From Nitrospirales bacterium LBB_01 (GTDB taxonomy: Bacteria > Nitrospirota > Thermodesulfovibrionia > Thermodesulfovibrionales > Magnetobacteriaceae): a DNA stretch of 64,000 nt. How positions within the stretch are numbered: position 1 is the first letter of the stretch; each line of letters starts with the position of its first letter. The notes beneath the pieces were generated by a model. It did not search any database. It saw only the letters and a list, made by a program, of their open reading frames with translations, and was not told where the DNA came from. Made by a program: the position numbers and the translations under genes. Where the stretch lies: the NCBI GenBank assembly GCA_004376055.2, contig CP049016.1, forward strand, positions 1,860,001-1,924,000, given 5' to 3'. Of this stretch, positions 8,650 to 16,933 are shown in pieces.

Positions 8650-9148
8650 AGTTTTCTTTATATACTTTGCTACCGTTATAGTGCTTATGTCTTCTTTGGC
8701 TATAACACGGCGAAACGCTATGCACGGCGTACTTTATATGCTTCTTATGTTTTTTCATTTGGCTGGACTGTATTTGTTTTTAAATGCGGAGTTTTTAGCC
8801 GCAGTGCAGATAATTATTTATGCCGGAGCTATTATGGTATTATTTCTTTTTGTTGTTATGCTTCTTAATTTGCGTGAGGATGTGCAAAAGAGCAGGTTTA
8901 TCAGGCCGTGGGTTATTGGCTTTATCATATCCTCTGGGGTGATGGTTATAGCGCTTAAGGCGGCAAAGTCGGCAGCAGTTGAAAGGACAGGGCATTGGGG
9001 CATAAAAGAGATACAGAGCACTACTCACATAAGTGCCATCGGACAGGAGCTTTACACTCGTTACCTGTACCCGTTTGAGTTGGCCTCACTGGTGCTCCTT
9101 GTTGCGATAGTTGGGGCAATAGTGCTTGCTAAAAAGAGGTTAAAATAG
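8639..9148 (+). CDS. nuoJ: NADH-quinone oxidoreductase subunit J
   Basis: Five-helix membrane subunit of complex I, 169 residues. The third helix region contains AEFLAAVQIIIYAGAIMVLF, including the pi-bulge region of the family. Overlaps nuoI by 11 bases and is followed two bases later by nuoK. Confidence 0.97.
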   Translation: MLSKVFFIYFATVIVLMSSLAITRRNAMHGVLYMLLMFFHLAGLYLFLNAEFLAAVQIIIYAGAIMVLFLFVVMLLNLREDVQKSRFIRPWVIGFIISSGVMVIALKAAKSAAVERTGHWGIKEIQSTTHISAIGQELYTRYLYPFELASLVLLVAIVGAIVLAKKRLK

Positions 9149-9150
9149 AG

Positions 9151-9453
9151 ATGGTACCTTTAAACTGGTATATATGGCTAAGCGGAGTCCTGTTTTGTGT
9201 GGGGATGTTTGGGTTTATCACACGAAGGAATCTGATAATAATGCTCCTATCGGTTGAGATAATGTTTAATGCAGTTAACATAAGCCTTGTAGCGTTTAGT
9301 CACTACATGGAGGACTTAGCCGGTCAGATACTTGTCTTTATGATAATAGCTGTGGCAGCGGCTGAGGCGGCAATAGGGCTTGCTCTGGTAATTGCGCTCT
9401 TTAGAAACAAAGAGACCATAACGGTTGATGAAATTAATGAGATGAGAGGATAG
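9151..9453 (+). CDS. nuoK: NADH-quinone oxidoreductase subunit K
   Basis: Three-helix proton-channel subunit of exactly the usual ~100 residues. The membrane glutamates are visible in LLSVEIMFNAVN and in AEAAIGLAL. Start ATG lies two bases after nuoJ; the next gene starts two bases after its stop. Confidence 0.98.
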   Translation: MVPLNWYIWLSGVLFCVGMFGFITRRNLIIMLLSVEIMFNAVNISLVAFSHYMEDLAGQILVFMIIAVAAAEAAIGLALVIALFRNKETITVDEINEMRG

Positions 9454-9455
9454 AG

Positions 9456-11396
9456 ATGGCACTAAAACATGTATTGATACCGGCTCTTCCCCTTGCGGCT
9501 TTTATAATCAATATAATTTTTGGGAAAGCTATTTTTAGAACGAAAGCTCATTGGATAGCGCTCATTGGTGTTGCTGGGTCGTTTTTGTGTTCGCTCCTTG
9601 CTCTTTCGGATGTACTAAGTGGTCACACTGTTAATGAAGACCTATATACGTGGATAACCTCCGGCAGTTTCAGGGTTTCAGTGGGGTTTCTTGTTGATCC
9701 GTTAACGGCTGTAATGCTGATAGTGGTTAACACAGTAAGTCTGCTTGTTCACATCTACTCGGTTGGATACATGCACGGAGACAAGGGCTACTTCCGATTT
9801 TTTGCATTCTTAAGTCTTTTTACTTTTTCCATGTTGATGCTTGTTATGGGTAACAATTTCTTGCAGATGTATTTTGGATGGGAGGCTGTAGGACTGTGTT
9901 CTTATTTTCTGATAGGGTTTTGGTATCATAAGAAATCAGCCGCCGACGCCGCCAAAAAAGCTTTTATTGTCAACAGGTTTGGCGATTTTGGGTTTGGTCT
10001 TGGCGTGATTTTAATATTTCTCACTTTTGGCTCGCTTCACTACTCCGATGTGTTTAAAAATCCGGCGGTTTTTCTGGGGCAGACAATAAACATATGCGGG
10101 CATAGTTTTGATTTATTGACTGTGATAGCGCTACTGCTCTTTTGTGGTGCGGTCGGGAAATCCGCACAGCTTCCGCTTCATGTATGGCTGCCTGACGCTA
10201 TGGAGGGGCCAACTCCGGTCAGTGCCCTCATTCATGCCGCAACTATGGTAACAGCAGGCGTGTTTATGGTAGCAAGAACCAACGCTATATTTGTCCTTTC
10301 ACCTACGGCTATGGCAGTGGTTGCCGTAACTGGAGGCGTCACCGCAATTTTTGCCGCCACAATAGCGCTTGTTCAAAAGGATATTAAGCGCATAATCGCA
10401 TACTCTACGGTAAGTCAGTTGGGCTACATGTTTGTAGCGTGCGGAGTGGGAGCGTTTGCCGCAGGTATTTTTCATCTATACACCCATGCGTTTTTTAAGG
10501 CGCTGTTATTCCTTGGCGCAGGTTCCGTAATTCATGCTATGGAGGGAGAGCAAGACATTAATATGATGGGAGGGCTTAGAAAACACATGCCTGTCACATA
10601 TCTAACCATGCTCCTTGCCTCACTGAGTATTTCAGGAGTACCTGGGCTTTCCGGATTTTTCAGCAAAGATGAAATCCTGTGGATGGCGTATGCTCATGGC
10701 GACGGCATCGGTAAGTTTGTCTATCTGCTTGGTGCAATAACTGCCCTTCTTACTGCATTTTATTCGTTTAGGCTTATTTATGTCACGTTTCATGGGAGTT
10801 TCCGAGGCGGACACGATAAGGAACATCACCTTCATGAATCCCCCTCAAGTATGACGGCACCCTTGATAGTGCTGGCTGTTGGTGCTGTTTGTGCCGGCTA
10901 TGTCGGCATTCCTCACATTCTTGGCGGACACGACAGCTTTGCACACTTTCTTGCCCCTGCTGTAGGAGAGGTGGAGACGCATGGCAGCGTTTCTCAAGAG
11001 TGGTTTGTGATGATATCATCGGTTGTTATTGCTGTAACAGGAATTTTAGCAGCTTACTATTTTTACATCAAAAACACAAAAATACCGGAGGCTATTGCAA
11101 ACACCTGTGCCCCCATATATAAAATACTCTTTAACAAATACTATGTCGATGAGTTATATGGCATTTTGATTGTTAAACCAGCCTACTGGTTTTCAGGCGC
11201 TGTCATAAATAAAATAACCGATGGGATAATAATTGAAGGTGTTGTTAACGGCATTCCGGCTTTGGTTGGCTGGTTTAGTAAAAAACTCAGAAAAATCCAA
11301 ACTGGCATTGTCCTTCACTATAGCATGTATATGGCGGCAGGAATGTTTATTCTCCTTGTTTTAATATTGTCAAAACTGTGCACGGGGAGGTTCTAA
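9456..11396 (+). CDS. nuoL: NADH-quinone oxidoreductase subunit L (antiporter-like)
   Basis: Distal proton-pumping subunit, 646 residues. Conserved elements include YFGWEAVGLCSYFLIGFW (TM5 Glu), GKSAQLPLHVWLPDAMEGPT (TM7 Lys), LIHAATMVTAGVF, and QKDIKRIIAYSTVSQLGYM (TM8 Lys). The C-terminal part (about 530-646) is the long amphipathic lateral helix plus last membrane segment that distinguishes NuoL from NuoM and NuoN. Confidence 0.98.
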   Translation: MALKHVLIPALPLAAFIINIIFGKAIFRTKAHWIALIGVAGSFLCSLLALSDVLSGHTVNEDLYTWITSGSFRVSVGFLVDPLTAVMLIVVNTVSLLVHIYSVGYMHGDKGYFRFFAFLSLFTFSMLMLVMGNNFLQMYFGWEAVGLCSYFLIGFWYHKKSAADAAKKAFIVNRFGDFGFGLGVILIFLTFGSLHYSDVFKNPAVFLGQTINICGHSFDLLTVIALLLFCGAVGKSAQLPLHVWLPDAMEGPTPVSALIHAATMVTAGVFMVARTNAIFVLSPTAMAVVAVTGGVTAIFAATIALVQKDIKRIIAYSTVSQLGYMFVACGVGAFAAGIFHLYTHAFFKALLFLGAGSVIHAMEGEQDINMMGGLRKHMPVTYLTMLLASLSISGVPGLSGFFSKDEILWMAYAHGDGIGKFVYLLGAITALLTAFYSFRLIYVTFHGSFRGGHDKEHHLHESPSSMTAPLIVLAVGAVCAGYVGIPHILGGHDSFAHFLAPAVGEVETHGSVSQEWFVMISSVVIAVTGILAAYYFYIKNTKIPEAIANTCAPIYKILFNKYYVDELYGILIVKPAYWFSGAVINKITDGIIIEGVVNGIPALVGWFSKKLRKIQTGIVLHYSMYMAAGMFILLVLILSKLCTGRF

Positions 11397-11400
11397 CAAA

Positions 11401-12897
11401 ATGAACGATAGTCACTCCCTGTTAAGTACGTTAATATTTTTACCGATTCTTGGCGGACTTTCACTGTTTGTCATAGGGCGAGAGAATAAGGCAATAATAA
11501 AGGGGATTGCACTTACCGTTACGGTGTTTAATTTTCTCTTTTCGCTGCAGCTGTTTATAAATTTTAACAAGACAGCCGACACGATGCAGTTTGTTGAGCG
11601 CTATCAGTGGATACCTGCCTTTGATATTAATTACTATGTGGGGGTGGATGGTATCAGTATCCTTATGGTGCTCTTGTCAACACTTACGGTAATTCTATGC
11701 ACACTGGTGTCGTGGAACGGGATACATTATAAGGCTAAGGAATTTTATATTTCTCTGCTTTTGGTAGAAGGTTTTATGATAGGCGTGTTTTGCTCATTAG
11801 ACATGTTTTTGTTTTATATTTTCTGGGAGGCAATGCTGATACCGATGTATCTGATAATCGGAGTGTGGGGCGGGCCAAAGAGAATCTTTGCGGCTATAAA
11901 GTTTTTCCTTTATACTCTCATTGGCAGCGTACTTATGCTTGTTGCTATCATTGCTCTCTATTTACACACAGGGACTTTTGACATTGTAAGGCTTATGGGC
12001 ATGGCTCTTCCCTATAAGATGCAGATAGTGCTGTTTTGGGCATTCTTTGCGGCGTTTGCTGTAAAAGTGCCGATGTTTCCTGTGCACACGTGGCTGCCTG
12101 ATGCTCACACGGAGGCACCTGCGGCGGGCAGTGTGCTGCTTGCGGCGATTCTCATAAAAATGGGAGCTTACGGGTTCCTGCGATTTTCCCTGCCACTGTT
12201 TCCTGACGCCTCACGAGCAATGGCCCCGTTTATGACAGCGCTTTCTGTTATTGCCATAATTTACGGAGGAATAATCTGCTTTAGTCAAACCGACCTGAAA
12301 CGCCTGATAGCTTATAGCTCGGTAAGTCACATGGGGTTCGTTACACTTGGCATCTTTGCCCTTAACCCTCAAGGCATACAGGGGGGAATACTTCAGATGA
12401 TTAACCACGGCATAGTAACGGGCGCTATGTTTCTTGCAGTTGGAATGGTCTATGAAAGAACTCACACACGTCTGATTTCAGATTACGGGGGACTAGCCGA
12501 TGTTATGCCCATATTTGCCTCCTTTTTCATACTGTTTACGCTTGCCTCAATTGGGCTTCCCGGCACTAACGGTTTTGTCGGAGAGTTTTTAATTATTTTG
12601 GGCGGATTTACCGCTAATAAGGCAGCAGGTGTTTTAGCAACGACTGGAATTATCATAGGCGCCGTGTATATGCTTAACCTGTACCAGAAGATATTTTTTA
12701 CGGATGTTAATGAGGGTATTAAAGAGCTTAAGGATTTAAGCCTGCGAGAGATTGTAACGCTGCTTCCGCTAATTTTATTGATTTTTTGGATAGGGTTTTA
12801 TCCAAACGCATTCTTAAGTTTTATGGATGTCAGTGTCGGCAAATTGATAAACCGTGTCAGCACAGACAGTGTAAAAGCGTTACTGGAGGTGAGATGA
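11401..12897 (+). CDS. nuoM: NADH-quinone oxidoreductase subunit M (antiporter-like)
   Basis: Second antiporter-type proton-pumping subunit, 498 residues. Motifs: FWEAMLIPMYLIIGVWGG (TM5 Glu), KVPMFPVHTWLPDAHTEAP (TM7 Lys), SQTDLKRLIAYSSVSHMGF (TM8 Lys), and LPGTNGFVGEFLI. Start is four bases after nuoL. Its TGA overlaps the nuoN ATG (ATGA at 12894-12897). Confidence 0.98.
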   Translation: MNDSHSLLSTLIFLPILGGLSLFVIGRENKAIIKGIALTVTVFNFLFSLQLFINFNKTADTMQFVERYQWIPAFDINYYVGVDGISILMVLLSTLTVILCTLVSWNGIHYKAKEFYISLLLVEGFMIGVFCSLDMFLFYIFWEAMLIPMYLIIGVWGGPKRIFAAIKFFLYTLIGSVLMLVAIIALYLHTGTFDIVRLMGMALPYKMQIVLFWAFFAAFAVKVPMFPVHTWLPDAHTEAPAAGSVLLAAILIKMGAYGFLRFSLPLFPDASRAMAPFMTALSVIAIIYGGIICFSQTDLKRLIAYSSVSHMGFVTLGIFALNPQGIQGGILQMINHGIVTGAMFLAVGMVYERTHTRLISDYGGLADVMPIFASFFILFTLASIGLPGTNGFVGEFLIILGGFTANKAAGVLATTGIIIGAVYMLNLYQKIFFTDVNEGIKELKDLSLREIVTLLPLILLIFWIGFYPNAFLSFMDVSVGKLINRVSTDSVKALLEVR

Positions 12898-14321
12898 CAT
12901 TAGCTGCTTTAAGACCAATGGCTCCTGAGCTGATTTTAATAACGCTTGGTCTTGTACTTCTTATGCTGGATGTTATCGTCAGAAAAAAAGAGGCGCTTGC
13001 AGTTGTTACGCTAATCGGGGCGATTTTAGCTTTCTACTATATTAAAGGCTCCACAGGGGTTTTGTTTGATGGCATGTTCATAGCGGATATGTACAGTAAT
13101 TTCTTTAAAACCGTCTTTATAATTAACCTGCTTCTATCAACTTTGATTTCTGTCAAGTATCTTGAGACAGAAGACGCCCTACACGGAGAATACTACGCCC
13201 TGCTTGTTTTTGCAACGGTTGGGATGATGACAATGGCGTCAGCCGGAAACCTTATAGTGTTATACCTGGGGCTTGAGCTTATGTCTCTTAGCATCTATGT
13301 CTTGTGTGGATTTTTAAGAGGCAGTATAAAATCCACCGAGTCAGCGATAAAGTATTTTTTACTAGGGGCGTTTTCCACGGCAATTTTGCTCTTTGCTATT
13401 TCACTTCTGTATGGCTCTACAGGGAGCACTGATTTAAATAAAATCGCAACAGCAGTGGCCGCAATGGGAGCAGGTGCATCCACAAAACCGCTTCTTTTGT
13501 TTTCCGTAGCGCTGTTTGTTACGGCCGTCGGATTTAAGATAGCGGCAGTGCCGTTTCATGCGTGGAGCCCTGATGTGTATGAGGGAGCGCCAACAAGCGT
13601 CACCGCTTTTATGTCAGTTGGGCCAAAGGCGGCAGGCTTTGCTATCATAGGTAAGATATTTTTTGTGGCTTTAATCGGTCTAAATGTTGAATGGGTAAAA
13701 CTCTTAATACCTATTTCCATTGCCACCATGATTACAGGCAATGTTTTAGCGATATCACAAACCAACATTAAGCGAATGCTCGCTTACTCTTCAATAGCCC
13801 ATGCCGGATATGCACTGCTTGGTATAGTGACGGCTAATGCAGACGGTCTAAGTGCCACGATGAACTATATGCTTATTTACATGTTTATGAATGTAGGGGC
13901 ATTTGCCGTCGTAATTATGTTAAGAACTAAGGACTTTGTGGGCGATGAGTTAAAGGATTATCAGGGACTTGCAAAAACTCATCCGATGGCAGCTTTTCTT
14001 ATGATGGTTTTTATGTTTTCTCTTACCGGCATTCCGCCAACTGCAGGGTTTATCGGAAAATTTTATGTCTTTACCACACTTATTCACAGCGGTCACTTGG
14101 CGCTTGCGGCAGTCGGTGTGTTAATAAGCGTAATATCGGCGTTTTTCTATCTGAGGGTAGTTATGTATATGTACATGAAAGACCCTGAGGTTGAGACATC
14201 GGTGTCTGATTCACTCTATTTAAAAGTGGCGCTTGCCATATCTGTTGTCATGGTTATTGTTATAGGAGTTTTCCCCGGCAAATTTCTTGAATTTGCCAAA
14301 GCATCGCTTACTTTACAATGA
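12894..14321 (+). CDS. nuoN: NADH-quinone oxidoreductase subunit N (antiporter-like)
   Basis: Third antiporter-type subunit, 475 residues when started at the ATG overlapping the nuoM stop. The open frame extends 36 codons further upstream into nuoM, but that part is not NuoN-like. Motifs: YLGLELMSLSIYVLCGFLR (TM5 Glu), FKIAAVPFHAWSPDVYEGAP (TM7 Lys), SQTNIKRMLAYSSIAHAGY, and TGIPPTAGFIGKFYVF. Last nuo gene; its TGA overlaps the following nucleotidase ATG by four bases. Confidence 0.97.
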   Translation: MTLAALRPMAPELILITLGLVLLMLDVIVRKKEALAVVTLIGAILAFYYIKGSTGVLFDGMFIADMYSNFFKTVFIINLLLSTLISVKYLETEDALHGEYYALLVFATVGMMTMASAGNLIVLYLGLELMSLSIYVLCGFLRGSIKSTESAIKYFLLGAFSTAILLFAISLLYGSTGSTDLNKIATAVAAMGAGASTKPLLLFSVALFVTAVGFKIAAVPFHAWSPDVYEGAPTSVTAFMSVGPKAAGFAIIGKIFFVALIGLNVEWVKLLIPISIATMITGNVLAISQTNIKRMLAYSSIAHAGYALLGIVTANADGLSATMNYMLIYMFMNVGAFAVVIMLRTKDFVGDELKDYQGLAKTHPMAAFLMMVFMFSLTGIPPTAGFIGKFYVFTTLIHSGHLALAAVGVLISVISAFFYLRVVMYMYMKDPEVETSVSDSLYLKVALAISVVMVIVIGVFPGKFLEFAKASLTLQ

Positions 14322-16084
14322 AGTTTTTAGCCGGTAAACATTTTCTTGCTTTATCAGTCGTCTCAGTTTTAATTATAACTCTGTCTTGCACCGCTGCTAC
14401 AAAGCAAACTACACTGCCTATAGCATCTCCGATAGAAGCCTACAGTATTTCCATAGCACACATAAACGACACACACGCTCACCTTGAGCCTTCAAAGGTG
14501 ACGATTAAATATAACAGGTCGGAGCTTGCAGCAGCTCTTGGAGGTTTCACCCGATTGGTCAGCGCCATTGAGGATTTAAGAAAAAAACACGAAAATCTGC
14601 TTTTCCTTCATGCCGGAGATACCTTTACCGGCACCCTCTACTTTACTAAATATCTGGGGGCTGCTGACAGCGCTTTTTACCACTTGATGTCGCTAAATGT
14701 GTTCGCACTGGGAAATCATGAGTTTGACAGAGGCCCTGTGGTGTTGGCAGAGTTCCTGAAATCATTAAAGTCGTCTAGTATTTCAGTAGTGTCAGCCAAC
14801 ACTGAGACAGGCCGTGAGGATAATTTAACGGGACTTATCGCTCCGTATAAGATATTTGAAATCGGCGGACGTAAGGTTGGCGTAATTGGACTCACAACAC
14901 AAGAGACACCGCGCATTTCAAGCCCCGGCGCTAAGATTACTTTTAGTGACCCATTTATAGCGGCTGAGCGTTACGTTACCGAGTTGAAAAATCAGGGTGT
15001 AAATATAATAATACTGCTGACACACGTTGGTTATGATGTTGACTTAGAGCTTGCCAAAAAAATCTCAGGAGTTGATCTAATAGTCGGTGGGCATTCGCAC
15101 ACGCTGCTTGGTGATGACGGGCTGATGTACTATGGTTTTTGGCCGCATGACAGCTATCCTAAAGAGGTAAGAGGCAAAGACGGTAATCTGGTGCTGGTGC
15201 TTCAGAGTTGGGAGTATGCAAATGAGCTTGGATTTATAAAGGTGTTTTTTAATGATGCAGGTGAAGTCATTGGATATGAGCCGGAGCCACTGATGCTTCT
15301 AAGCCCCGCTAATGATGAAGAAACATACATGAAGAGTTTTGACAATTTTATTAAAGCGGCAAATAGTGAATTAAGAGTGACAAAGTTTGTTCAGTTTGCT
15401 GAGAATGAACACGCAAAAAGCCTGCTTGATACTTACAGGAAACCCCTTGAGTCGCTTAGCAAAGAAGTTGTCACTGTTGCTTTAGAAAATATGCCAAGAG
15501 GATACAATAAGGGGCCTGGTGTTATCATAGCAGATAGTTTTTTGTACAAAACTAAAAATCTGAACACGCAGATTGCAATTGTTAATGCCGGCGGCGTACG
15601 CTCAGGTTTTACAAAAGGCAATGTCACTATAGGAGACGTCTATACCGTTATGCCTTTTAATAACACCTTATACGTGATGGATGTTTTGGGGAGAGATTTA
15701 AAAGGTGCTCTTGAGTCTATGACAAGTTTTTACGTTAACAAATCTAATGCACTGCCATTTATGTACGTCTCAGGGTTTACATTTAACATTAATATAGAAA
15801 AACCGGAGGGACAAAGGATATCAGATATAGAACTCCTGCCTCTAAACGGCGCTAAAAAGCAGGTTATGGAAATGGACAAAACATACCGCATAGTAACCAG
15901 CAATTACCTTGCTACAGGCGGCGATAACTTTAAGGTCAGAGGCGACAACAGAATGGTCAGCTTACTAAACGTCTCCTCATTCAGCACAGACACAGGGTTT
16001 ACCGATAGCGAATCTTTCATAGAATATGCAAAATTGCTAAAAGAAATCAGTAATCCTAAAACACCCCGCTCTGCAATAAAATGA
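14318..16084 (+). CDS. 5'-nucleotidase / UshA-like lipoprotein
   Basis: 588 residues; probably a periplasm-facing lipoprotein. The N-terminus has a hydrophobic h-region ending in LSC, a lipobox with Cys near residue 24. A metallophosphoesterase domain follows: HINDTHAH, HAGDTFTG, GNHEFDRG, LTHVGYD, GGHSHTLL supply the two-metal ligands. The C-terminal 5'-nucleotidase domain includes NAGGVRSGFTKGNVTIGD and TGGDNF. The family hydrolyses nucleotides, UDP-sugars or NAD-type compounds; the exact substrate cannot be told. The ATGA overlap with nuoN makes it the last gene of the complex I operon, an unusual partner. Confidence 0.9.
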   Translation: MKFLAGKHFLALSVVSVLIITLSCTAATKQTTLPIASPIEAYSISIAHINDTHAHLEPSKVTIKYNRSELAAALGGFTRLVSAIEDLRKKHENLLFLHAGDTFTGTLYFTKYLGAADSAFYHLMSLNVFALGNHEFDRGPVVLAEFLKSLKSSSISVVSANTETGREDNLTGLIAPYKIFEIGGRKVGVIGLTTQETPRISSPGAKITFSDPFIAAERYVTELKNQGVNIIILLTHVGYDVDLELAKKISGVDLIVGGHSHTLLGDDGLMYYGFWPHDSYPKEVRGKDGNLVLVLQSWEYANELGFIKVFFNDAGEVIGYEPEPLMLLSPANDEETYMKSFDNFIKAANSELRVTKFVQFAENEHAKSLLDTYRKPLESLSKEVVTVALENMPRGYNKGPGVIIADSFLYKTKNLNTQIAIVNAGGVRSGFTKGNVTIGDVYTVMPFNNTLYVMDVLGRDLKGALESMTSFYVNKSNALPFMYVSGFTFNINIEKPEGQRISDIELLPLNGAKKQVMEMDKTYRIVTSNYLATGGDNFKVRGDNRMVSLLNVSSFSTDTGFTDSESFIEYAKLLKEISNPKTPRSAIK

Positions 16085-16128
16085 AGTAATCAACCACAGA
16101 TTAAGATTATTTAAATCGCCTCTATGCA

Positions 16129-16320
16129 GCTAACTCTGTTAATAAAAAACTGGATTCCTGCTTTCGCAGGAATGACAAAAAAAAAGGAATAACAGAAAGA
16201 GAAAAGCATTCTCTCTTTTGTCATTCCCGCCTACGAGCGGGAATCCAGTCCTTTTTTCCACTTTAAAAAACATAGAGACCTACTGTCCTATAATCATGAA
16301 AACCCTCTGAGAGAATTAAC
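16129..16320. repeat. BIME-like repeat R1, copy 2
   Basis: Reverse-orientation copy: units at 16149-16178 and 16218-16249, left boundary GCTAACTC (16129-16136), right boundary near GAATTAAC (about 16313-16320). It fills most of the 321-base convergent gap between the nucleotidase and the SurA-like gene. A short R3 hairpin lies just beyond it. Confidence 0.88.
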
Positions 16321-16348
16321 TCAATAAGCATTTTATTTATCAGCTTTT

Positions 16349-16370
16349 ATCTGCGCAATCTGCGGAGAAA
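16349..16370. repeat. R3 repeat fragment (CTGCGGA type)
   Basis: ATCTGCGCAATCTGCGGAG followed by AAA, matching one arm of the longer R3 copies at 36446-36502 and 62291-62355. Adjacent to R1 copy 2, as the 36-kb copy is adjacent to R1 copy 3. Confidence 0.7.
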
Positions 16371-16405
16371 TTTTTTATTCTGTACCTTCTTTTTACGTAT
16401 ACAGA

Positions 16406-16909
16406 CTACTTTACATAAATCTTTATATATGACTTAGACCTGAGTTCTTCAATCAGTGCTTTTAGTCGTTTGTTTACATCCTCTTCGGTAAGATATTTCT
16501 CAATTTTCTTTCTTTCTTCGTCACTTTCTGCTTTGACTTTATTTTCAGTGCAAAAACGCTCTATATCCTCCTCCCGGACAATAGCATATGAACGAACCTT
16601 TATGTCAACAAATTTAGCAATTAGCTCATCGTCATCCTTACCGCTTAATTTCATGGCAATTGCCATACTCTTAAGCAAAACCCTGTTAGTCATAGTACTA
16701 ATTACGTCTGTTTTGCTTAACATCGGTATCTTAGCGGCGTTGGAGAATATTTGCGCCTCCTCGTATTTCTTTTCAAATTCGCTGTACGTTATTGCCGTAT
16801 CATTGACAATCGCCGCCACTGAATCTAACAGGACGTCCTCAGCAAAAGACACTCCGGTTAACACTATTGCAGATAGTAAGTAAGCCAAAAAAACTCTGTA
16901 AATCAACAT
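16406..16909 (-). CDS. SurA N-terminal-like periplasmic chaperone, no PPIase domain
   Basis: 167 residues with a signal peptide (hydrophobic segment about 4-22, likely cleavage after SFA). After it comes DSVAAIVNDTAITYSEFEKK, the opening motif of SurA/parvulin-type chaperones, then helical, charged sequence to the end. No parvulin domain is present, so this would be a chaperone-only form. It starts 24 bases after the omp85 stop, so the two probably form an operon. That fits a role in handing outer-membrane proteins to the Omp85 machine; this is an inference from family and context. Confidence 0.75.
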   Translation of the reverse strand: MLIYRVFLAYLLSAIVLTGVSFAEDVLLDSVAAIVNDTAITYSEFEKKYEEAQIFSNAAKIPMLSKTDVISTMTNRVLLKSMAIAMKLSGKDDDELIAKFVDIKVRSYAIVREEDIERFCTENKVKAESDEERKKIEKYLTEEDVNKRLKALIEELRSKSYIKIYVK

Positions 16910-16933
16910 CTGTTTAGAAAACCTCCCATCAGA

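Noticed and set aside
12786-12893. Extended N-terminus of NuoN
   Set aside because: 36 codons out of frame inside nuoM with no NuoN similarity; the ATGA overlap start is better.
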